Below are positions 24,408 through 33,442 of a stretch of 41,486 nt of DNA, in pieces. Location of the stretch: positions 1 through 41,486 of the forward strand of contig CAYVUV010000012.1 of assembly GCA_964455095.1 (NCBI GenBank). Direction: 5' to 3'. The notes beneath the pieces were generated by a model. It was not told the DNA's origin. It was given only the letters and a program-made list of their open reading frames with translations, and ran no database searches. How positions within the stretch are numbered: the first letter of the stretch is position 1; the number at the start of each line of letters is the position of its first letter. The stretch is from CAYVUV01 sp964455095 (GTDB taxonomy: Bacteria > Desulfobacterota > Binatia > HRBIN30 > CADEER01). The translations under genes and the position numbers were made by a program.

Positions 24408-24955
24408 TGCGCCACCGCCCGCGGCAACAGATAGACCTGGCCGGAGGGCCAGATCTCGATGTCCATGGTTCCGTTCACGCGGCCGCCTTTCTTGGCGCCT
24501 TTGACACCGACCTTGACCACCTGCGCCGTGCCGTTCACCGGCGTGACCACCATGCCGCGCGTGTCGAACTCCACGTTCTGCACCGCGGCGCCGCCGGACG
24601 ACGTCGCCATCGTGATGCCTTTGGGCATCTGGCGCGTCTTCGCCAGCACCGTGGTATCGGTCTGCCAGACGCCGTTGCCGTCGTTGTCCTGCAGCTGCTG
24701 CGTTTTGTAGGACTTGCCGGTCCACGCGATGCGAAAGTGAAAACCGCGCGTGACCGCCTCCATGCGCGCCTGCCGCACATCGCTGGCGAACCCCTGGCTG
24801 CTGCTGCCCAGATCGCTGTAGGTGCTCTTGAGACCGAGCACCGTACCGCCCAGGAGCAGGCCGATGATGCCGGTGGTGACGATGACCTCGATGAGGGAGG
24901 TGCCGCGCTGGTTCAGCGCCGGCCGCGAACCGGGGGAGTCGTAGGCATTGGTCAT
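24404..24955 (-). CDS. FimT/GspH-type pseudopilin
   Basis: The 183-residue prepilin has a leader of 18 residues ending QRG, then TSLIEVIVTTGIIGLLLGGT, where T replaces the usual Phe/Met after the cleaved Gly and Glu+5 is kept. The C-terminal GspH/FimT beta domain contains SDVRQARMEAVTRGFHFRIA and QNVEFDTRGMVVTPVNG. It is the first gene of the minor-pilin operon. The ATG at 24955 is used; an in-frame ATG at 24988 is an alternative. In other species FimT-like pilins contribute to DNA uptake or pilus priming. Confidence 0.83.
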   Translation of the reverse strand: MTNAYDSPGSRPALNQRGTSLIEVIVTTGIIGLLLGGTVLGLKSTYSDLGSSSQGFASDVRQARMEAVTRGFHFRIAWTGKSYKTQQLQDNDGNGVWQTDTTVLAKTRQMPKGITMATSSGGAAVQNVEFDTRGMVVTPVNGTAQVVKVGVKGAKKGGRVNGTMDIEIWPSGQVYLLPRAVAQ

Positions 24956-25351
24956 AGCATTTGTGAGGTAGAGCAAGTGGCTGTCCATGTGCGGCAGAGG
25001 GTCCACGGGCGGCGCGGCAGTCCGATTCGGGTGTACCGGCGGGAGTGACGCGTCAGTGAAACCGACGGTTTCCGAGGTTCGGCAGCTGACTGCCGCCGTT
25101 GCTCCGATCGCGCTGACCCCAGCGCCGCCGACAAGAATCGCCGCCGCCGCGGTTGGGAAAGTGACGTCTTCAATCCCCCACAGCCGCTGCGACCAGTGGG
25201 CGCCGCGCGCCGGGGCTGGCGCAAAAATTGGATTGGCGACGGCCATTCTCAGCAGCACCGCGTCGCATCATTCGAGCGGTGCAGATCATCCCATCAGCAC
25301 AGGAGCGCGGGCGGAGACAGTGAAGCGGCACGGAACAGGCGGCGAGGCGCG
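24956..25351. other. Divergent intergenic region, pilin operon and cytochrome gene
   Basis: There are 396 nt between the starts of the FimT-type gene and the 1612-residue cytochrome gene. It should carry promoters for both. I see a weak -24/-12-like site at 24973-24987 (rejected below) and no coding sequence. Confidence 0.55.
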
Positions 25352-28300
25352 ATGAGGCAGGGCCTGCTTTGGCTCTGGGCGCTCGCGCTCGCACCGCATC
25401 TGGCGCTGGCGCAGATCGGGCCGGCGGTCACCCCCGGCTTCCCCAACGTTCCGCAGGTACCCGGCACCGTGCTGAGCGGCCTGAACGCTCCGCAACAGGG
25501 CCGCACGGCGATCGTCGCCTACCACAACGGCGTGCTGTTCACCGTGCCGGAGGTCCCCGCCAGCCAGCCGGGGGCGGACTCCCAGGTGCGCAGCTGGAAC
25601 ATCGCGGACCCTCGTCACCCGATCGAGGTGCAGCGCTGGGGCATCACGCCAATGCCCATCATGGCGCATGGCTACTTCCACAGCGGCGACTACCTGATCC
25701 TCGGCTCCAACTGGCCGCCGGGGGGCGAGTGGTCGTTCCGCGCCACCGCACCGCTCACCGTTCAGCGCACATCCTTCCCCGACCTCACCTGCGCCGGCGC
25801 GCGCGGGTGCTTGTTCGGGCCGTGGTACATCGACAGCTACTGGAGCTACAACGAGGTCGCCGGCGACACCGAGCTGTACCGCGATTGGCAGCTGCTGGCG
25901 CGCTGGGATCACCTCGGCCTGACCGGCGTCATCGGCCATCCGTTCATCATCGGCGACTTGCTCATCTACGCCTCGGATCAGAGCCGCACCGGCGTCGCCA
26001 CCTACGACATCGGCGACCCCACCCATCCGGTGCTGCTCGACGTGCTCACCGCCGGCGGCCCCGGCGGTTACTGGCCGGAGCTCTGGAGCGACAACGGCAA
26101 GCTCTACGTCGTCTTCCCCTACCAGACCGACGGCAACGGCTTCCGGGTCGTCGACGTCACCGATCCCTTCGACCTGCGCTTCGTCGCCGATCGGCCGCTG
26201 CCGGGCGACGAGTCGATGTACATCCAGTTTCAGGACGAGTTCGCCTTCATGGGCAGCCACAAGGTCGACATGCGGACGTTCGAGTCCGTGCTCGACCTCG
26301 ACGGCGCCAACACCGAGCGTCCCAACCAGCCCGGCGTTTTCGGCATCAACACCAGCCAGTTCCTGCTGCCGCTCGGCAACCTGCTGGTCACCGGCGGCAT
26401 CGGCCCGAACGAGGGCATGGCCATCTGGGCGCACCAGGCCGCCCCCGACACGCGCGGGCCGTCGGTCGGTTTTCACATCCCGCAGGCCGGGCGGACCAAC
26501 TATCCGCGCGGCGCGCCGATCACGCTGCTGATCCACGAGACGCTCGAGACGCCGACCATCGTCAACAGCCAGACGTTCATCGTCCGCCCGCTCGGCGGCA
26601 ACCCCATCGCCGGGAGGCTGACGTTCTCCTTCGACGACGTGCTGACCTTCCAGCCCAACCAGCCGCTGTTGCCGAACACGACCTACGAAGTCGTGCTGCC
26701 GGCCGGCGGGATCAAGGACGCCGCCGGCAACGGTATCGTCGGCTACTCGTTCACCTTCTCCACCGGCGCGGTCTTGAGCGGCAATGCGCCGCCCTTCGTG
26801 ACCAGCTTCACGGCCTCGGCGCATCCCGCGACGCCCGGGGTGCCGGTGACCCTGACCGCCAGCGCCGGCGATCCGAACGGCGATGCGCTGCAGTATCGCT
26901 TCGACTTCGGCGACGGCTCGGCGAAGACGGCGTGGTCGACGTCGCCCTCCGCCGCCATCAGCTACGCCGCCGCCGGGCACTACCGCGCCACCGCGCAAGT
27001 ACGCGACCCGTCCGGCTCGATCGCCAGCGAGACGCTGTCCGTCACCGTGCTCACGCCGCCCACCGGCCCGCGGCCCACCAACAGCTCGCAACTCGCCTGC
27101 GATCAGACCGCGCGCCGCATCTGGGTGGCCAACCCGGACAGTGACACGATCGCAGCCATCGATGCGGACAATCTAAACAAGGTGCTCGAAGTCCCCGCCT
27201 GCGCCGACCCGCGCAGCGTCGCCGTGGCCGCCAACGGCCGCATCTGGGTGGCCTGTCATGACGACGACCGCGTGCGCGTTTTCGACACCAGCGGCACCGC
27301 GCTCGCCAGCCTCTCGACCGGATACGGCAGCGCGCCGGTCGGCATTGCCGCGTCGCCCGACGGCGCCGCGATGTACGTCGCCCTCGAAGGCAGCGGCGAG
27401 CTGCTGCGCTTCAACACCGCCACGCAACAGCAGACCGGTCGCCTCGCGCTCGGCCCCAAGCCGCGCGCCATCGCCGTGAGCGGCAACGGCGCGCGCGTGC
27501 TGGTGACGCGCTTCGTCTCGCCGCGCGACCGGGCCGAGGTCTGGGACGTGAACGCGTCGACGTTCGCGCTGACGCGCACGCTGGTCCTCCCCAAGCTCGG
27601 CGGCGACGACCACCGCGACTCGACCGCCGAAGGCCGCGGCGTGGCGAACTATCTGGCCGGCATGGCCATTGCCCCCGACGGCCGCAGCGCCTGGGTGGCG
27701 GCCAACAAGCCCAACGCGGAGGGCGGCCCGCTGACCGGGCCCGATCTCGACCAGGACAACACGGTGCGCACCATCGTCGCGCAACTCGATCTGACCAGCA
27801 ACACGCTGGTGCGCGCCATCGACATCGACAACAGCGACTCCGCCTCGGCGGTCGGCTTCTCGCCACTCGGCGACTACCTCCTCGTGACTCTGCAGGGCAA
27901 CAACGAAGCGGTCGTGTTCGACGCGCTGGCCGTCAGCGAATCGACCGGGCTGGGCGGCTTCGTCACCCGGCTCGGCACCGGACTGGCGCCGCAGGCGGTG
28001 TGCACCGACGCGGCGACCAACCGCACCTTCGTCAACAACCTGATGTCGCGCAGCGTCAGCGTGCTCGAGACCGACGAGCTGTTTCGGCAGGGCGAGATCT
28101 CCGTCTCGACCACCAGCGTGTCGAGCGCGGCGACCGAGACGCTGTCCCCCGCCGTGCTGGCCGGCAAGCGCATCTTCTACAACTCGGGCGACCGGCGCAT
28201 GAGCGCCGAGGGCTACATCAGTTGCGCCACCTGCCATGTCGACGGTGGGCACGACGGGCGCGTGTGGGACTTCACCGGCCGCGGCGAGGGCCTGCGCAAT

Positions 28301-30190
28301 ACCGCGACGCTGCACGGCCGCGGCGGCACGGCGCACGGCAACGTGCACTGGAGCGCCAACTTCGACGAGATCCAGGACTTCGAGAACGACGTGCGCGGCG
28401 CCTTCGGCGGCAGCGGATTTCTGAGCGACGCCGACTTCGCCGCCACCAGCGCTCCGCTCGGCGCCGCCAAGGCCGGGCGATCGGCCGACCTCGACGCGCT
28501 GGCCGCCTACGTCGCCTCGCTCGACGGCAACAACGCCCCGCGTAGCCCGTACCGCAACGCCGACGGCACGATGACCGCGGCAGCGCTCAACGGCGAAGGG
28601 CTGTTCAGCAACCTCGGCTGTGCCGACTGCCACGCCGAGCCGCGTTTCACCGACAGCACGCGCGGCGCGGCGACGCTGCACGACGTCGGCACGCTGCGCA
28701 CCACCTCGGGGCAACGTCTGGGCGGACCGCTGACGGGCATCGACACCCCGACGCTGCTCGGCGTGTGGGACACCGCGCCCTACTTTCACGACGGATCGGC
28801 GGCGACGCTCGACGACGTCTTTCGCGTCGCAGGCGGCGTGGTAATTCCGGCAGAGGCGGGGGCCGTCTCGGGCGGCGCGCAGATCGTCGCCGACTGGGTC
28901 GATCTCAACAACGACGGCACGGTGCGCGGCGGCGCCTACGTCGCGCTGTCGAGCAACAGCAACCGTCTCACCTTCTCGGCGGTCGACGGCGGTGCCGGCG
29001 GCACCGGCGCCATCGAGGTGCGCTACAGCTCGGGGTACGGCGTCTACCCGCTCACCGCCACGGTCAACAGCACGGCGTACACCGTCAACTTGCCGCTCCT
29101 GGGCAACGACCCGGGCTGGCGCCACACCAACTGGGGCACCGTGCGCTTCGAAGGCGTGGCGCTGAACGCCGGCGCGACCAACAGCATCAGGCTCTCGAGC
29201 TCGAGCGCGAGCTCGAACATCAGCCTCGACGAGATCACGGTCAGCACCGCCGCGAACCTCGCCGCGGCGCAACCGCACCGGCAGGTGTTGGCGCTGACGA
29301 CCGCCGACCGCGCCGATCTGGTCGCCTACCTGCGCCAACTCGATCGGCCCGAAGGCGGCGCGCCCGTGCCCACCGACACGCCGGGCGCGACCTCAACTTC
29401 CACGCCGACGCGCACGCCGACGGCGACCGCGACGCGCACGTCCACTGCCAGTCCCACGCGCACACCGACCACCAGCCCCACCCGCACACCGACAGCGACT
29501 CCGACGCGTACACCCACTGCGACTCCGACGCGCACGCCGACCAACAGCCCCACCCGCACGCCGACGGCCACTCCGACGCGCACGCCGACCCGCAGCCCAA
29601 CGCGCACGCCCACCAGCAGTCCGACCGCAACCGCCGCGGTCCCCGGCAGCTTCGCGGTCAGCGGGCGTGTCCGCTACGGCCGCGGCGGCGCAGCCGTGTC
29701 GGGCGCAGAGGTCGCGGCCCTCGGCGCCGCGGGCCAGTCCGCCCAATCGGGAACGGCCGGCGACTACGCCTTCGGCAACCTCGCCGCCGGCAACTGGACG
29801 ATTCGGGCGCAGCGCATCGACGCCACCGCCGCGGCGATCGATACGGTCGATGCGACGTGGGCGCTACAAGCCAGCGTCGGCGCGCGCCAGCTCGGCGCGT
29901 TGAACGGTCTGGCCTGCGATGTCACCGGCGACGGTCAGGTGACCGCGCTCGACGCCGCCCGCATCCTGCAACGCGCCGCCGGCCGGATTGCGCGCTTCGC
30001 CGTCGCCGCGGCGTGCGGCTCGGACTGGCTGTTCGTCCCCGCCCCCGGCGTTGCGGGCGCCGTCGCGCCGCTGATCCAAGCCGGCACCTGCACCCCCGCA
30101 TCGATCGCCCTCGCCCCGCTCGCGGCGCCGGTTGTTAACGCCGATTTCGACGCCGCCCGCTTCGGCGACTGCGCGCTCGACGGACCGTAA
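25352..30190 (+). CDS. Giant exported di-haem cytochrome c with propeller, PKD and dockerin-like modules
   Basis: The 1612-residue exported protein starts with the signal peptide MRQGLLWLWALALAPHLALA. Modules in order: an LVIVD-like propeller region (about 20-370); a Big_5/SbsA-like Ig domain (VVLPAGGIKDAAGNGIVGY, to about 475); a PKD domain (YRFDFGDGS, about 480-570); and a YVTN-type propeller (RRIWVANPDSDTIAAID onward, about 585-900). A di-haem cytochrome follows, with haem sites CATCH (958-962) and CADCH (1090-1094) as in the CcpA/MauG-like family. A CBM-like beta domain lies between the second haem and the final LTTADRADLVAYLRQLD helix. A TPTRTPTATPTRTPT linker (about 1340-1430) leads to a CarboxypepD_reg-like domain and the dockerin-like DVTGDGQVTALDAARILQRA. 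It is probably a surface redox or oxidase protein. Confidence 0.85.
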   Translation: MRQGLLWLWALALAPHLALAQIGPAVTPGFPNVPQVPGTVLSGLNAPQQGRTAIVAYHNGVLFTVPEVPASQPGADSQVRSWNIADPRHPIEVQRWGITPMPIMAHGYFHSGDYLILGSNWPPGGEWSFRATAPLTVQRTSFPDLTCAGARGCLFGPWYIDSYWSYNEVAGDTELYRDWQLLARWDHLGLTGVIGHPFIIGDLLIYASDQSRTGVATYDIGDPTHPVLLDVLTAGGPGGYWPELWSDNGKLYVVFPYQTDGNGFRVVDVTDPFDLRFVADRPLPGDESMYIQFQDEFAFMGSHKVDMRTFESVLDLDGANTERPNQPGVFGINTSQFLLPLGNLLVTGGIGPNEGMAIWAHQAAPDTRGPSVGFHIPQAGRTNYPRGAPITLLIHETLETPTIVNSQTFIVRPLGGNPIAGRLTFSFDDVLTFQPNQPLLPNTTYEVVLPAGGIKDAAGNGIVGYSFTFSTGAVLSGNAPPFVTSFTASAHPATPGVPVTLTASAGDPNGDALQYRFDFGDGSAKTAWSTSPSAAISYAAAGHYRATAQVRDPSGSIASETLSVTVLTPPTGPRPTNSSQLACDQTARRIWVANPDSDTIAAIDADNLNKVLEVPACADPRSVAVAANGRIWVACHDDDRVRVFDTSGTALASLSTGYGSAPVGIAASPDGAAMYVALEGSGELLRFNTATQQQTGRLALGPKPRAIAVSGNGARVLVTRFVSPRDRAEVWDVNASTFALTRTLVLPKLGGDDHRDSTAEGRGVANYLAGMAIAPDGRSAWVAANKPNAEGGPLTGPDLDQDNTVRTIVAQLDLTSNTLVRAIDIDNSDSASAVGFSPLGDYLLVTLQGNNEAVVFDALAVSESTGLGGFVTRLGTGLAPQAVCTDAATNRTFVNNLMSRSVSVLETDELFRQGEISVSTTSVSSAATETLSPAVLAGKRIFYNSGDRRMSAEGYISCATCHVDGGHDGRVWDFTGRGEGLRNTATLHGRGGTAHGNVHWSANFDEIQDFENDVRGAFGGSGFLSDADFAATSAPLGAAKAGRSADLDALAAYVASLDGNNAPRSPYRNADGTMTAAALNGEGLFSNLGCADCHAEPRFTDSTRGAATLHDVGTLRTTSGQRLGGPLTGIDTPTLLGVWDTAPYFHDGSAATLDDVFRVAGGVVIPAEAGAVSGGAQIVADWVDLNNDGTVRGGAYVALSSNSNRLTFSAVDGGAGGTGAIEVRYSSGYGVYPLTATVNSTAYTVNLPLLGNDPGWRHTNWGTVRFEGVALNAGATNSIRLSSSSASSNISLDEITVSTAANLAAAQPHRQVLALTTADRADLVAYLRQLDRPEGGAPVPTDTPGATSTSTPTRTPTATATRTSTASPTRTPTTSPTRTPTATPTRTPTATPTRTPTNSPTRTPTATPTRTPTRSPTRTPTSSPTATAAVPGSFAVSGRVRYGRGGAAVSGAEVAALGAAGQSAQSGTAGDYAFGNLAAGNWTIRAQRIDATAAAIDTVDATWALQASVGARQLGALNGLACDVTGDGQVTALDAARILQRAAGRIARFAVAAACGSDWLFVPAPGVAGAVAPLIQAGTCTPASIALAPLAAPVVNADFDAARFGDCALDGP
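29395..29632 (+). repeat. Coding minisatellite for a Thr-Pro-Arg linker
   Basis: Short tandem units such as CCGACGCGCACGCCGACC encode TPTRTPT, TPTATPT, TNSPT and TSSPT variants. The units are degenerate, so length changes by slippage are likely between strains. It lies within the cytochrome gene. Confidence 0.9.
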
Positions 30191-30226
30191 AGCCGCCTCG
30201 CGCGCGGGCGGGCTCGGTCCGGTCCC

Positions 30227-30880
30227 CTACTCGATCCCGACGATCTTGACCGAGGTGGTCGTCTTGTAGCGGTGGTTGATGTTGAGCAGCAGCGCGGTCA
30301 ACCCCTCGATCAGTCCGCTGTTGGCCAGCCCGCCGGTGTCGATCGGGCGCAGGTTGGGGATGCGGCGCACCAGCGCGGCGACCTCGCTCGTCGCGGCATG
30401 GTCATCGCCGCACAGCAGCACGTCGCCGTCCATTGGAGTGTCGAGCTGTTCGAGACGCTCGGCGCTGATTGTCTTGAACGCGCCGACCACGCGCGCCGCC
30501 GGAGCGAGCTGTTGCACCAGCTGCCCGGCCGAGCCCTCGGGCACCGGCTTCAGACTGAACACGCCCTTCTTCACGAGCAGGGGATTGATCACGTCGATCG
30601 CGATCTTGCCGGCGAGCGCGGCGCCGTTGGCGGCGAGAAAGTCTCTCACGCCGTCGAATGGCAGGCACAACACGGCGATGTCGGCGGCGCGGATCACGGC
30701 CTCGTTGCTGTCGCCGCGGACCTTCGCGGTGGGCACCCTCGCCGCGATGCGCGCCGCGGCCTCGACGGCGCGCGCGGCCTGGCGCGAGCCGATGAGCAGC
30801 GCTTCGCCCGCCTGCGCCAGCCGCAGGGCCAGGCCCATTCCCTGCGGCCCCGACCCACCGATTACCGCGATGCGCGCCAT
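30227..30880 (-). CDS. npdG: F420-dependent NADP reductase (NpdG)
   Basis: The 217-residue Rossmann-fold protein matches NpdG: IAVIGGSGPQGMGLALRLAQ for NADP binding, then IGSRQAARA with the Ser-Arg pair that favours NADP phosphate, NPLLVKKGVF, VGAFKTISAERLEQLD and GGLANSGLIEGLTALLLNIN at the C-terminus. The enzyme moves hydride between F420H2 and NADP+, so its presence implies coenzyme F420 in this organism. The ATG at 30880 is chosen; a start at 30916 would add a non-conserved leader overlapping the divergent gene region. It is convergent with the cytochrome gene and divergent from the spermidine-synthase-like gene, 53 nt away. Confidence 0.9.
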   Translation of the reverse strand: MARIAVIGGSGPQGMGLALRLAQAGEALLIGSRQAARAVEAAARIAARVPTAKVRGDSNEAVIRAADIAVLCLPFDGVRDFLAANGAALAGKIAIDVINPLLVKKGVFSLKPVPEGSAGQLVQQLAPAARVVGAFKTISAERLEQLDTPMDGDVLLCGDDHAATSEVAALVRRIPNLRPIDTGGLANSGLIEGLTALLLNINHRYKTTTSVKIVGIE

Positions 30881-30933
30881 TGCGGTCTGTTGTACATCGT
30901 GCGCATCTCGCCGCAAAACCGGATCGACTGTCG

Positions 30934-33369
30934 ATGCAAGGCACGCGCCCGCGACTTCCCCGCTACCTCGGCCTGGCCGTCATGTCGGGCAGCGTTCTGG
31001 CCCTCCAGATCATCTACACGCGCATCTTCTCGATCATGATCTGGTACCACTTCTCGTATCTCGTCATCGGCGTCGCGCTGCTCGGCGGCGGCGCGGCCGG
31101 CACCTTCCTCGCCGTGCGCCAGTGGTCCGCGGCGGAGATCGAAGCGCGGTTGGGCTCGTTCGCGGCGTGGTTCAGCCTCGCCGTGCTCGCCAGTCTGGTC
31201 GCCATCTCGACCATCGCGCTCGACCCCCTGCGCATGCGCGCGCTGCCGTGGACAATGGCGGGGCTGCTGCTCTACTTCGCGTCGCTGTCCGCGACGTTCT
31301 TGGCCGGCGGTCTCGCCGTCGCGAGCTGCTTCAGCGTCTGGGTGCGCGACGCGCATCGGCTCTACTGCATCGACCTGCTCGGCGCCGGCGTCGCCAGTCT
31401 CGCCGTGCTCTGGCTGCTGCAGTGGCTCGGTGGCCCGGGCGCCCTGGTGCTCGTGGCGCTGGCGGCCATGCTCACGGCCGTCTTCTTCGGCGGCGCTCAG
31501 CTGCAAAGGTGGGGTTGGTTCGTGCCCGCGCTGATCGCCGCGGAAGCGGCGCTGCTGATCTGGACGGTGGCGGCCGAGCCGTTTCGGCTGCCGATCCCCG
31601 AATCCAAGGAGCTCGGCTGGGCGCTGCGCGCGCAGGGCGTGTCGAGGCCCGAGTACACGGCGTGGAACCCGGTCGCACGGGTCGACGTGCTGCCCGAGAT
31701 CAGCGTGCGCGAGCCGATGATCGTCGGCGGCATCAGCTCGATCTGGCTGAACGCTTCGCAGGGCTCGCCGCGGACCTTCCCCTTGAAGCTCGTTACGCTG
31801 GACGCCTCGTCGATGACCGGTATCTACCGGTTCGACGGCGATCTCGGCCGCTTCGACTTCTTGCGGCACGCCGTCATCGGCGCCGCCTACGAGCTCGGGA
31901 TCACGCGGCCTGCGGTACTGAACATCGGTGTCGGTGGTGGCCTGGATATCCTGCTGGCCCGGCTGAACGGCGCCGAGCGCATCACGGCGATCGAGCTCAA
32001 CGCGGATGTGGCACAGCTGCTCACGACCCGGTACGCCGACTACAGCGGCCGGCTGGTGTACGCGCCAGACACCGAGCTGATCGTCGCCGAGGGCCGCAGC
32101 TTCTTGATTCGCGACCAGCGCCAGTTCGACATCATCCAGGGCATCGGCCTCGACAATCACGCCGCGCTGAGCGGCGGCGCCTACGTGCTGGCGGAGTCCT
32201 ACCTGTACACCGTGGAATCCTTCGCGCTGGCGCTGGCGAAGTTGACGCCGCGCGGCGTCATGTCGTGGACCCGTGTCGCCGGCACGCCGCCGCGCGAAAT
32301 GCTGCGCCTCGCCGGTCTGGCGGCGGAAGCCTTGCGGCGAAGCGGCGTGCGGCAGCCCGCGCAGCACATCGCCATCGTCGGCAACGAACGCGAGTCCATT
32401 GCCACGTTGCTCGTCGCCCGGTCGCCTTTCTCGCGCCCGGCGATCGCGCGCCTGAACGAATGGGCAGCCGCCAATCGCTTTCCGGTCCTGTTCGATCCGT
32501 TTCGCCGGCTGCAGACGCGCTATGCCGACTACCTGCTGCATCCGCAGCCGGCGGATTACGCGGCGGCCTACCCCTTCCGCATCGATCCGGTCACCGACGA
32601 CCACCCGTTCTTCTACAACTACTTCCGCCTCGGCGACTGGCGGTTCGATCGCGCTGCGGATCGCATGCAGCGCTTCCCGATCGGCAACCTCATCCTCTTG
32701 ACGCTCATCGCCTTGTCCACCACCGCGGCGGTGGTTTTCATCTTGCTGCCGCTGTGGCGCTACCACCGCGCCGGCCTCGACACGCCGGCGGTGATGCCGA
32801 TGCTGGCCTATTTCGCGCTGCTGGGTCTGGGGTACATCTTCGTCGAGATCGTGTTGATCCAGCGCTTCACGCTGTTGGTCGGCTACCCGACGCTGGCGAT
32901 CGCGACGACGGTCGCCGCCCTGGTGACATCTTCGGCCGTCGGCAGCCTGCTGGGCCGCGGCATCGATTGGACCGTGCAACGCTTGCGGCTGTTGACCAAC
33001 GCAATTGCCGCGCTCATCGCGATCTACGCGCTGCTGCTTCCCGCAGCGGTCGCCGCGCTACTGCAGTGGCCCGACGGCGCCCGTATCCTGGCCGCCGCCG
33101 CGCTGACCGCGCCGCTGGCGCTGGCCATGGGATTGCCGTTCCCCTCCGGCCTGCAGCGCATCGGGGCGAACGCGCCGGGGCTGGTGCCGTGGGCCTGGGG
33201 AATCAACGGCGTGTTCTCCGTCGTCGGCGCATCGGCGGTGATTCTGGTCAGCATGCTGACCGACTTCACGACCGCGATGCTGGTGTCCGCCGTGTGCTAC
33301 GCGCTGGCGGGGATGGTCGCCGGATCGCTCGGTCGCGCGCGTGTGCGGCCGTCCGCGACGTGCGAGTGA
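30934..33369 (+). CDS. Membrane-fused spermidine-synthase-like protein
   Basis: The 811-residue protein has an N-terminal membrane domain (about 5-230, roughly seven helices, beginning GLAVMSGSVLALQIIYTRIF). A Rossmann methyltransferase/aminopropyltransferase-like domain follows (VLNIGVGGGLDILLARLNGA near 328, then AIELNADV), and a second membrane domain (about 585-805) starts LILLTLIALSTTAAVVFI. The block DPVTDDHPFFYNYF just before the second membrane part is characteristic of these fused proteins. Soluble relatives make spermidine, but the fused family is largely uncharacterised, and I would not assume polyamine synthesis. The ATG at 30934 follows the divergent promoter gap. Confidence 0.8.
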   Translation: MQGTRPRLPRYLGLAVMSGSVLALQIIYTRIFSIMIWYHFSYLVIGVALLGGGAAGTFLAVRQWSAAEIEARLGSFAAWFSLAVLASLVAISTIALDPLRMRALPWTMAGLLLYFASLSATFLAGGLAVASCFSVWVRDAHRLYCIDLLGAGVASLAVLWLLQWLGGPGALVLVALAAMLTAVFFGGAQLQRWGWFVPALIAAEAALLIWTVAAEPFRLPIPESKELGWALRAQGVSRPEYTAWNPVARVDVLPEISVREPMIVGGISSIWLNASQGSPRTFPLKLVTLDASSMTGIYRFDGDLGRFDFLRHAVIGAAYELGITRPAVLNIGVGGGLDILLARLNGAERITAIELNADVAQLLTTRYADYSGRLVYAPDTELIVAEGRSFLIRDQRQFDIIQGIGLDNHAALSGGAYVLAESYLYTVESFALALAKLTPRGVMSWTRVAGTPPREMLRLAGLAAEALRRSGVRQPAQHIAIVGNERESIATLLVARSPFSRPAIARLNEWAAANRFPVLFDPFRRLQTRYADYLLHPQPADYAAAYPFRIDPVTDDHPFFYNYFRLGDWRFDRAADRMQRFPIGNLILLTLIALSTTAAVVFILLPLWRYHRAGLDTPAVMPMLAYFALLGLGYIFVEIVLIQRFTLLVGYPTLAIATTVAALVTSSAVGSLLGRGIDWTVQRLRLLTNAIAALIAIYALLLPAAVAALLQWPDGARILAAAALTAPLALAMGLPFPSGLQRIGANAPGLVPWAWGINGVFSVVGASAVILVSMLTDFTTAMLVSAVCYALAGMVAGSLGRARVRPSATCE

Positions 33370-33442
33370 CGCGTCCCTCTGCTCACCACCTCAGCGAATG
33401 AGATGAACGTGAGCAAAGGGAGACGTCGTCGAGTGTCGCGCC

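Noticed and set aside
24973..24987. TGGACAGCCACTTGC on the minus strand as a sigma-54 promoter for the pilin operon
   Set aside because: GG/GC spacing is right, but the -24 block is poor (TGGACA) and the transcript would start only about 7 nt before the chosen ATG, leaving no room for a ribosome site.
29395..29632. Tandem repeats as a CRISPR or intergenic satellite
   Set aside because: The repeats are in frame within the cytochrome gene and encode a Thr-Pro-Arg linker, a normal spacer in exported multidomain proteins.
25352..30190. The giant cytochrome as a PilY1 equivalent
   Set aside because: It contains propeller-like regions and neighbours the minor pilins, but it is divergently transcribed, has haem sites and dockerin-like modules, and shows no recognisable PilY1 C-terminal domain.
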